A stretch of DNA of 64,000 nucleotides from Gammaproteobacteria bacterium (lineage in GTDB: Bacteria > Pseudomonadota > Gammaproteobacteria > Pseudomonadales > Pseudomonadaceae): assembly GCA_012728415.1 (NCBI GenBank), contig JAAYFD010000017.1, forward strand, positions 1 to 64,000, read 5' to 3'. Positions within the stretch are counted from its first letter, which is position 1. Every line of letters begins with the position of its first letter. The notes under the pieces were generated by a model, which did no database searches, had not been told where the DNA came from, and saw only the letters and a list, made by a program, of their open reading frames with translations. The position numbers and the translations under genes are program-made. Below are positions 38,875 through 46,473 of this stretch, piece by piece.

Positions 38875-39418
38875 CTGGCAAAGTATTCGTATCTGGCTGG
38901 TGGACAGTGGCTACGCCCTGCTGGACTTGATGGGTGCCGGTGGCTTGGTCATGTGGCTGCTGGCTGGCCTGTGTGTACTGTTCTGGACACTGGTGCTGGA
39001 GCGCTTTTGGTATATGCAGCGTCAGTTTCCGGCTTGGGTCAGCGAGCGCCGGCAGGCCTGGAAAATGATTTGCTGTGATGTTAGCAGCAAGGACTGGCCA
39101 CGCTCTGTGCGTGCTGCCTGGATTGCCCAGGCAGGCGAGCAGCTGATGACCCCGCTGACAGTCATCAAGGCGCTGGTGGCACTGTTTCCGCTGCTGGGGC
39201 TGCTGGGGACGGTGACTGGCATGGTCGCGGTGTTTGATGTGCTGGCGATGAGCGGGACGGGTAATCCGCGTGCCATGGCCGCAGGCGTCTGGCAGGCGAC
39301 CTTGCCAACCCTGGCCGGGATGGTGTTGGCGATTGGCGGGCTGTTCAGCCTGGCTCACCTGGAGCGTAACGCACGTCGTGCACTGGCCCGGCTGGCTGAT
39401 CAGCTGCGACATGAATAA
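38861..39418 (+). CDS. exbB2: ExbB2-type proton channel subunit
   Basis: A compact MotA/TolQ/ExbB protein (185 residues) with three hydrophobic segments: about 15-45 (MGAGGLVMWLLAGLCVLFW), 104-133 and 141-167. The conserved FPLLGLLGTVTGM and GVWQATLPTLAGM stretches are present. It starts at GTG 38861, overlapping the ttpC end by 14 bases; a second GTG at 38867 is possible. Together with ExbD2 it forms the proton channel that energises TonB2. Confidence 0.9.
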   Translation: MSVTNWQSIRIWLVDSGYALLDLMGAGGLVMWLLAGLCVLFWTLVLERFWYMQRQFPAWVSERRQAWKMICCDVSSKDWPRSVRAAWIAQAGEQLMTPLTVIKALVALFPLLGLLGTVTGMVAVFDVLAMSGTGNPRAMAAGVWQATLPTLAGMVLAIGGLFSLAHLERNARRALARLADQLRHE

Positions 39419-39433
39419 AGGATATAACTTGCA

Positions 39434-39847
39434 ATGAGAATGCGTCGTTACAGCCACAGCAGTGAAGAAGAAACAGGCATTGACCTGACGCCAATGCTGG
39501 ATGTGGTGTTTATCATGCTGATTTTTTTCATTGTCACCAGCTCGTTCATCAAGGAGTCGGGTGTCGAGGTTAATCGGCCGCAAGCCGATACCGCCAGCAG
39601 CCAGGACAAGGGCAATATCCTGATTGCTGTTACCGCTGATGGCCAGGTCTGGCTGGACAAACAGGCAGTTGACGTGCGTACGGTACGTGCGCATGTTGAG
39701 CGTTTGCGCCAGGACCAGCCAGACGGCATTGTGGTGGTGCAGGCTGATCAGGACGCCCGTACTGGCCTGGTGGTGCAGGTCATGGACCAGGCGCGCCTGG
39801 CCGGGGTGGCAGATGTGGCGCTGGCGGCCTCGACGGAGTCCAACTGA
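39434..39847 (+). CDS. exbD2: ExbD2-type subunit
   Basis: A 137-residue biopolymer transport protein with one N-terminal membrane helix. The essential aspartate lies in LTPMLDVVFIMLIFFIVTS, and a periplasmic alpha-beta domain follows. It starts 15 bases after exbB2 and its stop shares a base with the tonB2 ATG. Confidence 0.93.
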   Translation: MRMRRYSHSSEEETGIDLTPMLDVVFIMLIFFIVTSSFIKESGVEVNRPQADTASSQDKGNILIAVTADGQVWLDKQAVDVRTVRAHVERLRQDQPDGIVVVQADQDARTGLVVQVMDQARLAGVADVALAASTESN

Positions 39848-40542
39848 TGCTGCGCTGGTTGGTGTCTTTTACTCTGGCACTGATGGCCGTACTGGCCAGT
39901 TTTATCATGATTTTGTGGATGATCTCGCCACCAAAAGCCAGAGTCGAGAGCAAGCCGGTACAGGTTGGCCATTTTGTGCCGATGAGCCGGGACAGCACGC
40001 AAAGCCGCTCTCGTAGCCGGTTGAAAGAGCCGGAGCCGCCACCCGAGCAGGTGCAACCCCCCAGCCCGCAGCGACCGCAAACGCCTCAAGCGATGCAAGC
40101 GCCTACAGTCAAGCTGGATGTGAATCTGCCCAGCCTGCCTTCATCTGTCAGTATCCAGGCGGCAGCCATGCCCAGTCTGGCTGGTGTCACCGCGGCCAAA
40201 GCAGCACCTGCTCCAGCCGCCCCTTCCGCTCCGGCGGCCGCAGCACCTGGTCCGTCAGGTGTCGATTCTGAAGTGATACCTTTGAATGAAGTATTGCCAG
40301 AATACCCGGACCAGGCTCGTCGCCGTGGTATAGAGGGGCATGTGAAACTGGCTTTCATCATTACAGCGCAAGGACGAGTGGAAAATATTCGTGTGATTGA
40401 GTCTTCGCCGGCCAATGTGTTTGACCGGTCGGCTCGGCGTGCTGCGGCGCGTTGGCGTTTTGCGCCGCGCACCGAGGGTGGACGTGCTGTCGAGCGTGAA
40501 GCAGTGAAGACACTGGAGTTTCGCCTGACCAACGGGAGATAG
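39847..40542 (+). CDS. tonB2: TonB2-type energy transducer
   Basis: A 231-residue TonB protein anchored by an N-terminal helix (about 5-28), with a Pro/Ala-rich periplasmic linker (60-140) and a C-terminal TonB domain. The YP motif is visible in LPEYPDQARRRGIEGHVKL, and the domain ends AVKTLEFRL. It contacts TonB boxes of outer-membrane receptors; the OprC-like protein is one such receptor in this window. Overlap with exbD2 supports a single complex. Confidence 0.92.
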   Translation: MLRWLVSFTLALMAVLASFIMILWMISPPKARVESKPVQVGHFVPMSRDSTQSRSRSRLKEPEPPPEQVQPPSPQRPQTPQAMQAPTVKLDVNLPSLPSSVSIQAAAMPSLAGVTAAKAAPAPAAPSAPAAAAPGPSGVDSEVIPLNEVLPEYPDQARRRGIEGHVKLAFIITAQGRVENIRVIESSPANVFDRSARRAAARWRFAPRTEGGRAVEREAVKTLEFRLTNGR

Positions 40543-40545
40543 CAT

Positions 40546-41634
40546 GTGATGCGCTGGTTGTCATTACTTTTTTGTTTGTATTGCGGGATGATTGCTGCCC
40601 AGACGGTCGAGCCGGAGGTGCTGCGTGCGTTGCAGCAGGCGCAGGCGGCGCAAAACAAAGGTGAGCATACTCGTGGCCTGCAGTTGCTCGAAGCCTTATC
40701 GCCAGAACAGGGCAGTTTTGCCGAAACGCTGGTACTGCGCAACAAGGCTTATCTGGCCTGGCAGGCCGGGCAGACGCAGAAAGCCGCCGGCTACCTGGAC
40801 AAGGCCTTGCAGGGCGGCCAGCTGTCGGCCGAGGAGATGCAGGAAGACAGCTTGAATCTTGGCAAGCTTTATTTGCAGCTAAAGCAGCCGGTGCAAGCGC
40901 TGGGCGCACTCAAGGGGCAGCCGCAAACTTCCGAGGTGTTACAGCTGAGTATTCAGGCGTGGCAAATGCAGGGCCGTTATGACAAAGCCTTGCCATTGGC
41001 CGAGCGCTATCTGGCCGGTCAGCAAAAAATCAGCTTTGAGTGGCTGAGTTTTATGGTGGCGGCCCATGCCAATTTGAAGCAGTATGACAAGGCGGCGCAA
41101 TGGCAACGAAGGATTCTGAAGCGCGAGCCGGACACTTATTCCCACTGGAAACAACTGGCAGGCCTGCAGCAAGCTGCAGGTAATGCGCCAGCAGCCTTTG
41201 CTACATTGCGTATGGCTTACAGCAAAAAATTGCGGATGGAGGCGCAGGACCTGCAGCAAATGCTGGCGCTGGCTACAGCCGCCGGTCAGCCATGGCAAGG
41301 TGCCAGACTGCTGCAACAGCTGATGGATGATGGCAAGTTGCCCAATGACAAAAAGCAACAGGAAACCCTGGCGCAGCTCTATTGGCAGGCCCGTGAGCGA
41401 GGAAAAGCGATTGAGCTGTATCAGCAACTGGCGGAACGTGACAACAAGGCCGAGCACTGGCTGATTTTGGCTCAACTGGCGATGCAGCAACAAAACTGGA
41501 CACTGTCAGGCCAGGCACTGGACTCGGCTCAGCGGGCGGGTGCGTCACGCAAGCAGGTTCAGTCCTGGCGTGACTGGCTAGAGAGCAGCAAAGAAGCCGA
41601 AAACATTGCTCGCGAAGGAATGGCGGCAAGGTAG
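40546..41634 (+). CDS. TPR-repeat protein of the TonB2 operon
   Basis: A 362-residue protein with a signal-like N-terminus (MRWLSLLFCLYCGMIAAQT) and helical repeats of TPR type through most of its length, for example pairs near residues 50-85, 105-150 and 185-245. TPR proteins end TtpC/TonB2 operons in Vibrio-like bacteria and are thought to assist the complex, which is inference here. GTG at 40546 sits 7 bases after GGGAG; the ATG at 40549 is an alternative start. Confidence 0.82.
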   Translation: MMRWLSLLFCLYCGMIAAQTVEPEVLRALQQAQAAQNKGEHTRGLQLLEALSPEQGSFAETLVLRNKAYLAWQAGQTQKAAGYLDKALQGGQLSAEEMQEDSLNLGKLYLQLKQPVQALGALKGQPQTSEVLQLSIQAWQMQGRYDKALPLAERYLAGQQKISFEWLSFMVAAHANLKQYDKAAQWQRRILKREPDTYSHWKQLAGLQQAAGNAPAAFATLRMAYSKKLRMEAQDLQQMLALATAAGQPWQGARLLQQLMDDGKLPNDKKQQETLAQLYWQARERGKAIELYQQLAERDNKAEHWLILAQLAMQQQNWTLSGQALDSAQRAGASRKQVQSWRDWLESSKEAENIAREGMAAR

Positions 41635-42050
41635 GGGGTAAGAATTAAGGATGCGCTGAATAATGTGATCGATGTATCCAGGGCTCGGCGAAAACAGCTA
41701 AAAGTGCAGTTTGGTCATGGCAAGTGGGTGTTTTGAGCTGCTTTTGCACCATCCTGGCAGAGCTGGTATGTATTCAACGCTTTCTTGATTTGCGCGCGGT
41801 TAAAGTAACAGCAGCCTGCGTGAACGTATTCACACAGGCTGCTGAGCGTTCGCGACTGCACGGGTCCTTGTTGCCGATATACATAACAAGAGCCGCCCGG
41901 AACTGGTGCGGCCTTGCCGCCCAAGAAAGTATCGTGCCGGGACAAGCTCCTTGTACAGGAGCACGCTACTCCTATCACTTTTCCGCCACTTTATGCGAAA
42001 TCCAGTGATCAGCGCTGCAAGGTCCTGGCCCGATACCGAAGTGATGGTGG
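41635..42050. other. Intergenic region with strong hairpins, no gene
   Basis: The 416 bases between the TPR gene and hsp20 are convergent-downstream sequence with no supportable reading frame. A 34-base imperfect palindrome at 41810-41843 has 15-bp arms with one mismatch (left arm AGCAGCCTG...GTGAA) and a 4-base loop. A second hairpin, GCTCCT 41946-41951 with AGGAGC 41957-41962, carries the TACAGGAGC end typical of Pseudomonas REP sequences. The first may act as a terminator for the TonB2 operon although no T-run follows. Confidence 0.5.
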
Positions 42051-42473
42051 CTACTTGATGTTTAGCTTGCGACTGTTTTCCATGGCTTTGCGCTTGGGCA
42101 GTTGCAGGCACAGCAGGCCTTCCTCGTAACGAGCTTCGGCCAGCTCCAGGTCGATTTCAGCTGGTAGCTCGAAACGGCGTGCCACGCTGCCGTAGTAACG
42201 TTCGGTGCGCAGTGTGCGTGCGTCTTCGCTTGTGCGGTCTTGCTGGCGAATCTCGGCCTTGATGGTTACTACAGCTCCATCAATGTCTACGTGAATGTCT
42301 TCTTTTTTCACGCCGGGCAGCTCTGCCTGGACCTTGAAAGTTTTTTCATCTTCCTGGATGTCGACACGGATGCTTTGGGGCAAGGGGTCACCATGCAGGG
42401 GTTTTACGTAAAAGCCACCCAGATCACCAATGAGTTCGTCAAACAGGCGGTTGCGGGCAGGAAACATGCTCAT
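42051..42473 (-). CDS. Small heat-shock protein (Hsp20/IbpA family)
   Basis: ATP-independent holdase of 140 residues. The alpha-crystallin domain runs from about residue 35 to 128, with VQAELPGVKKEDIHVDI near its start and the RYYGSVARRFELP strand. The C-terminus has a short tail rather than the classic IXI (it ends LQLPKRKAMENSRKLNIK). The start has GGAG 7 bases upstream, and that site can pair with the 5' end of the message. Confidence 0.92.
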   Translation of the reverse strand: MSMFPARNRLFDELIGDLGGFYVKPLHGDPLPQSIRVDIQEDEKTFKVQAELPGVKKEDIHVDIDGAVVTIKAEIRQQDRTSEDARTLRTERYYGSVARRFELPAEIDLELAEARYEEGLLCLQLPKRKAMENSRKLNIK

Positions 42474-42474
42474 G

Positions 42475-42536
42475 AGTGTTCTCCATTTTGGTTACTTGGA
42501 CAACACTATATATAAGAGTTTTTTTTTATTTTTCAA
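42475..42536 (-). promoter_or_regulatory. hsp20 promoter and possible RNA thermometer
   Basis: On the minus strand CTTGAAA (42537-42531) and TATATA (42514-42509) are separated by 16 A-rich bases, giving a plausible sigma-70 (or relaxed sigma-32) promoter. Downstream AGTGTTGTCC (42507-42498) can pair with GGAGAACACT (42484-42475), ten positions with one G-G mismatch, which hides the GGAG ribosome-binding site directly before ATG. Such short hairpins occur in heat-shock RNA thermometers. If transcription starts at the usual distance, the first three to five bases of the arm are lost, which weakens the case. Confidence 0.45.
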
Positions 42537-42565
42537 GTGTCAGGCAGGCGTACTCGGGCCGGCAA

Positions 42566-42597
42566 TAAAAAACCCCGGTCTTGCGACCGGGGTTTTT
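42566..42597. terminator. Bidirectional terminator between aceA and hsp20
   Basis: AAAACCCCGGTC and GACCGGGGTTTT pair perfectly around TTGC, with A-run and T-run on either side. It lies 27 bases past the aceA stop (minus strand) and serves as its Rho-independent terminator. Confidence 0.9.
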
Positions 42598-42623
42598 GGG
42601 TTCACTCAGAAACAGTCTACAAC

Positions 42624-44225
42624 TTAGATGTTGTCGAACTGGTTCATGGTGTTGTCTTCACCGCTGGCTTTCAGCGCAGCGTCACCGGAGAAGTACTCTT
42701 TGTGAGTATCACCGATGTCGGAACCAGCCATGTTCTGGTGACGTACGCAAGCGATACCTTCGCGGATCTCTTTGCGCTGTACGCCAGCAACGTAAGCCAG
42801 CATGCCTTCTTCGCCGAAGTAGCCTTTTGCCAGGTTGTCAGTGGACAGTGCCGCAGTGTGGTAGGTCGGCAGGGTGATCAGGTGGTGGAAAATACCTGCT
42901 TCACGGGAAGCATCCTTCTGGAAGCTCTGAATACGGCGGTCGGCTTCATCACACAGCTCGGTACCGTCGTAGTCGGCGCTCATCAGGCGGTCGCGGTCGT
43001 ACTTGGATACGTCTTTGCCTTCTGCTGCCCAATCGTCGAATACTTGCTGACGGAAGTTCAGAGTCCAGTTGAAGCTTGGGCTGTTGTTGTACACCAGCTT
43101 AGCATCTGGAACTTCCTTGCGGATCATGTCAACCATTTCTTTGATTTGGCCAACGTGTGGTTTTTCAGTTTCAATCCACAGCAGGTCAGCACCGTTCTTC
43201 AGGGAGGTGATGCAGTCCAGGACAACGCGGTCGATACCGGTGTTTTCGCGGAATTGGAACAGGCCGCTTGGCAGACGCTTGGGCTTGAGCAGCTTGCCGT
43301 TGGCTTTGATGACTACGTCGCCGTTGTCGATGTCGGCAGCGCTTTCAATGTAGTCGCCATCCAGGAAGCTGTTGTACTGGTCGCCCAGGTCGCCTGGCTC
43401 GTTGGTTACAGCAATCTGCTTGGTCAGTCCGGCACCCAGGGAGTCGGTACGGGCAACGATGATGCCGTTGTCAACACCCAGCTCCAGGAATGCGTAACGC
43501 AGTGCGTTCAGCTTGGCGATGAAGTCGGCGTGGGGAACGGTCACTTTACCGTCCTGGTGGCCACACTGCTTCTCGTCGGAAACCTGGTTTTCGATTTGCA
43601 GGGCACAGGCACCAGCTTCGATCATTTGCTTGGCCATCAGGTAGGTGGCTTCTTCGTTACCGAATCCGGCGTCGATGTCGGCAATGATGGGCACAACGTG
43701 GGTTTCGAAGTTTTCGATCTGGTCCAGAATTTTGGCTTCTTCAGCCTTGTCGCCGGCCTTGCGGGCCTTGTCCAGCGCGGTGAACAGCAGATCCAGCTCG
43801 CGGGTATCAGCCTGGCGCAGGAAGGTGTATAGCTCTTCGATCAGGGCGGCAACGGAGTTCTTCTCGTGCATGGACTGGTCGGGCAGCGGACCGAACTCGG
43901 AGCGCAGGGCAGCAACCATCCAGCCGGACAGATACAGATAGCGCTTGTTGGTGGTCTTCAGGTGCTTTTTGATGGCGATCAGCTTTTGCTGGCCGATAAA
44001 ACCGTGCCAGCAACCCAGGGACTGGGTGTACTTGGATGGATCTGCATCGTACTCGGCCATGTCCTTGCGCATGATGTCTGCGGTGTACCTGGCGATATCC
44101 AGACCGGTCTTGAAGCGGTTCTGGTAGCGCATGCGCGCGGCAAACTCAGGGTTGATTGCGCTCCAGCTGCTGCCGGCTTTATCTACTACGGCAGCAATGG
44201 CCTTGATTTCGTTCTGATATGACAT
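42624..44225 (-). CDS. aceA: Isocitrate lyase
   Basis: First enzyme of the glyoxylate bypass (533 residues), splitting isocitrate into succinate and glyoxylate for growth on acetate and fatty acids. It belongs to the long pseudomonad class. The metal segment IADIDAGFGNEEATYLM and the catalytic-cysteine motif KQCGH (EKQCGHQDGKVTVPH; most enzymes have KKCGH) are visible, with NNSPSFNW further on. The ATG at 44225, preceded by AAGGA, is chosen over the ATG at 44270. A palindrome stands about 350 bases upstream. The glcB malate synthase partner is not in the window. Confidence 0.96.
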   Translation of the reverse strand: MSYQNEIKAIAAVVDKAGSSWSAINPEFAARMRYQNRFKTGLDIARYTADIMRKDMAEYDADPSKYTQSLGCWHGFIGQQKLIAIKKHLKTTNKRYLYLSGWMVAALRSEFGPLPDQSMHEKNSVAALIEELYTFLRQADTRELDLLFTALDKARKAGDKAEEAKILDQIENFETHVVPIIADIDAGFGNEEATYLMAKQMIEAGACALQIENQVSDEKQCGHQDGKVTVPHADFIAKLNALRYAFLELGVDNGIIVARTDSLGAGLTKQIAVTNEPGDLGDQYNSFLDGDYIESAADIDNGDVVIKANGKLLKPKRLPSGLFQFRENTGIDRVVLDCITSLKNGADLLWIETEKPHVGQIKEMVDMIRKEVPDAKLVYNNSPSFNWTLNFRQQVFDDWAAEGKDVSKYDRDRLMSADYDGTELCDEADRRIQSFQKDASREAGIFHHLITLPTYHTAALSTDNLAKGYFGEEGMLAYVAGVQRKEIREGIACVRHQNMAGSDIGDTHKEYFSGDAALKASGEDNTMNQFDNI

Positions 44226-44578
44226 GGTCAATCCTTCATAGAGTATGGTGCGTTGAGTCTTACCCGACACAACCTGCTATCACTGGATGTAAATCGGTAG
44301 GCTCGCGCTGCCTGGTTGAAGAGGGCATGACAGGAAATGTTGCTGGGCGGGCGACTGTTTGCATGAAACAGCCGGTCAGTGGCTCTGTAAGCCGGACATG
44401 GGCAGGTGCTTCCCCGTCCCTCGGGACAACAATGTTCCTGTCGCAATCCTGTGCAATCATCTTGTGAATGTTGCAACACGGAATTTTCGGGTCGTTCGCC
44501 TGAAAAATCCGAAGGTTCTATACCTTTGGCTAGCGGGAGCGGGTCGTATGATGCGCTTTCGTGAGGCGTTCGTCAAAT

Positions 44579-44612
44579 TTTTTGTAGTGTTTTTTTTGCG
44601 ACACTACAAAAA
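44579..44612. promoter_or_regulatory. TGTAGT/ACTACA palindrome upstream of aceA
   Basis: TTTTTGTAGTGT (44579-44590) and ACACTACAAAAA (44601-44612) are perfect 12-base inverted arms around a 10-base T-rich centre. The TGTAGT...ACTACA halves recall the operators of the RpiR-family regulator RccR that controls aceA and other carbon genes in Pseudomonas (from memory). A TTGACG on the minus strand near 44575 may be the aceA -35. It could also be an AT-rich terminator of the gene ending at 44633. The remaining bases of the 44226-44632 gap hold no gene. Confidence 0.45.
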
Positions 44613-44632
44613 GTACTGCCGGCGCTGTCTTT

Positions 44633-45445
44633 TTATTCATCCAGTAATTGTACTTTGATCCGTAAATTGTTGTTTTTTGTAGAGTAATGCTTGCTGAGGG
44701 ACAGGCTTCCGGAGCGTTGTTGCTCTGTGTCCAGATTGATCCTGCCCAGCTCAATCCACTGACCCAGCTGTCCGCTAACGCGAGTTGACAGGTTTTTTTG
44801 TTCGATAATTCGCGAATCCTGGGGGGAGAGCTGGTCGTTTTGTGAGCTTAGCTCAAGGGTAACCTGGTTGCCCTGAATGCTTGGGGTTACATAGAAGCCC
44901 TGGTTTAACTGCCGCTGCACGGTATGTACGGCGGGCCTGCCGTATTGGTCACGACCCCATTGTTGCTGAGGTATCTGCTGTCCGGTCTGGATGAAAGCAG
45001 CGCTGCCCTCCAGGGTTTGTACACTGCGCTGGCCAGTACTATTGTCATGGGTGCTGTAGTGGCGGATATGAATCCGGTTTGCGCCAGGACCGGGGTCCCC
45101 GAGGATAATTTCACCTTTATGTCCGCGGACGCGGCCACGGGCTTCAACGCCACCGCTGCTATCACTGATGGTGCTGGCGTCATCCAGAGTGATCAGCAGG
45201 CGTCGCAGGGGCCTGTCCAGGCTTGCAATCAGCTGCTCCAGTTCGAGAAGCCGTTTGCGGTCTGCACTGAGAATCAGCTGTTGACCATCATCGGCGACTC
45301 GCTCCCGATTGTGCAGCATTGGCTGCAGTAGCCGGGTTATTTCGCTGCCTGTACGGTGTTGTAGCTGGATAACGCGCAGCTCGGCGCTGGCTGGCAGGCT
45401 GGCCAGGAACAGGGCAAGTACAAGAGGTCGAAGCAGGGTAGTCAT
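44633..45445 (-). CDS. Secretin N-domain-like exported protein
   Basis: A 270-residue protein with a signal peptide (about residues 1-22, ending PASA). Next comes a domain like the N-domains of type II/III secretins (LRVIQLQHRTGSEITRLLQPML ... LLELEQLIASLDRP). The C-terminal half is beta-rich and lacks the membrane-ring part of a secretin. A homologue stands next to aceA in P. aeruginosa (PA2633, from memory). Start at 45445 overlaps the upstream gene's stop (ATGA). Its role is unknown; a stand-alone periplasmic protein is likely. Confidence 0.75.
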   Translation of the reverse strand: MTTLLRPLVLALFLASLPASAELRVIQLQHRTGSEITRLLQPMLHNRERVADDGQQLILSADRKRLLELEQLIASLDRPLRRLLITLDDASTISDSSGGVEARGRVRGHKGEIILGDPGPGANRIHIRHYSTHDNSTGQRSVQTLEGSAAFIQTGQQIPQQQWGRDQYGRPAVHTVQRQLNQGFYVTPSIQGNQVTLELSSQNDQLSPQDSRIIEQKNLSTRVSGQLGQWIELGRINLDTEQQRSGSLSLSKHYSTKNNNLRIKVQLLDE

Positions 45446-46044
45446 AGGGGCATCCGGCGCAGATTGATATCGATACGTGACAAGTCCCACATGGCTGCAA
45501 ATTGCTCAAAGTATGAACGGGCTTTTGCAGGCTGGCCACACAGCAGTTGACCCTGATGTGGCGCGGAAGTTTTGCGTAACAATAGACCATGACCGTCAAT
45601 TGATAGCCAGCAGTCGGGGATTGTTTCCTGCTGGGGGTGGGTCAGGCGTATCTGGGCCCGACTGCTCAGGCGCTCGATCAGTGCCAATAGGCGATGGCTT
45701 TCGCTTAGCAGGCGCTGGCTGTCATGCAAGAGAATCTGCAGGCGGTTGTTTGCGTGGCGCAGCAGAAAGTCCTTGCAGGCAGCAACCATTCTGTCGCTGT
45801 CATAAAGCCAGGGCTCGAAGTCGGGCGAGTATATGTGAACTGTATGGCGCGCCTGCCGGATGAGCTGCAGGCTGTGCTGGTGAACTTCTTCCCGGCCATG
45901 CAAAAACAGGGGTGGCGCAGGCCTGATCCTCTCAGGCCGGTTGACGACAGACGGGTTGTGGATGCTGAATTTTCCTGGTGAGACAAATTCGATGGGTGTA
46001 TCCCTGCTCTCTTCAGGAGATGTCGGCGGTGTCTGCCGTTGCAT
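45442..46044 (-). CDS. Conserved hypothetical protein with PLD-like fold
   Basis: A 200-residue cytosolic protein without signal or membrane segment. The middle region (about residues 50-170: LIRQARHTVHIYSPDFEPWLYD ... WLSIDGHGLLLRK) reads like a single phospholipase-D-like half-domain, but there is no HKD motif, so catalysis is not expected. It keeps its place between the GNAT gene and the aceA-side gene, as I recall from Pseudomonas. It overlaps its downstream neighbour by 4 bases. Function is unknown. Confidence 0.72.
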   Translation of the reverse strand: MQRQTPPTSPEESRDTPIEFVSPGKFSIHNPSVVNRPERIRPAPPLFLHGREEVHQHSLQLIRQARHTVHIYSPDFEPWLYDSDRMVAACKDFLLRHANNRLQILLHDSQRLLSESHRLLALIERLSSRAQIRLTHPQQETIPDCWLSIDGHGLLLRKTSAPHQGQLLCGQPAKARSYFEQFAAMWDLSRIDINLRRMPL

Positions 46045-46047
46045 GCT

Positions 46048-46473
46048 CTACTCGCTGCTTCTCAGCATGTCGATATGGGGAATGCCTGCTTCGATAAACT
46101 CTTCACTGACGGCTCTGAAGCCCAGCCGCTCGTAAAAGCGCGAGGCATGCACCTGGGCTGTGAGGGTCTGCTGCTTCAGGCCGCGGCGTTCGGCTTCGTC
46201 AATGGCCGCCTGCATCAGGGCTTCACCGACTTTCAGGCCGCGCCACTCTTTAAGTACCGAAACCCGGCCAATGCAGCCATCAGGCAGCAGACGGGCGGTA
46301 CCTACGGCAAAGTCTTCTTCCTCGGCCAAAAAGTGAATGGCGTCAGCATCCAGGCTGTCCCATTCTTGTTCGGGGGTCACCCCCTGTTCGTCGATAAACA
46401 CTCGTTTGCGAATGCGGCGCAGGTCTGCGTTGTCTTTGTTCCAGTCAGCAATGCGTACTTCGATGTTACTCAT
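46048..46473 (-). CDS. GNAT-family N-acetyltransferase
   Basis: A 141-residue GNAT protein. The acetyl-CoA loop is visible as VLKEWRGLKVGEALM (about residues 74-88), followed by the C-terminal FYERLGFRAV typical of the YjcF/ElaA-like group. The ATG at 46473 overlaps the roxA end by 8 bases; longer starts lie inside that gene. Substrate is unknown. Confidence 0.85.
   Translation of the reverse strand: MSNIEVRIADWNKDNADLRRIRKRVFIDEQGVTPEQEWDSLDADAIHFLAEEEDFAVGTARLLPDGCIGRVSVLKEWRGLKVGEALMQAAIDEAERRGLKQQTLTAQVHASRFYERLGFRAVSEEFIEAGIPHIDMLRSSE

Noticed and set aside
42537-43832. Plus-strand frame of about 430 codons opposite aceA
   Set aside because: Begins in the aceA terminator and is antisense to aceA; no recognisable protein features.
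44579-44612. Rho-independent terminator for the secretin-like gene
   Set aside because: The stem is AT-rich and not followed by a T-run on the minus strand; a regulatory palindrome fits better, though not certainly.
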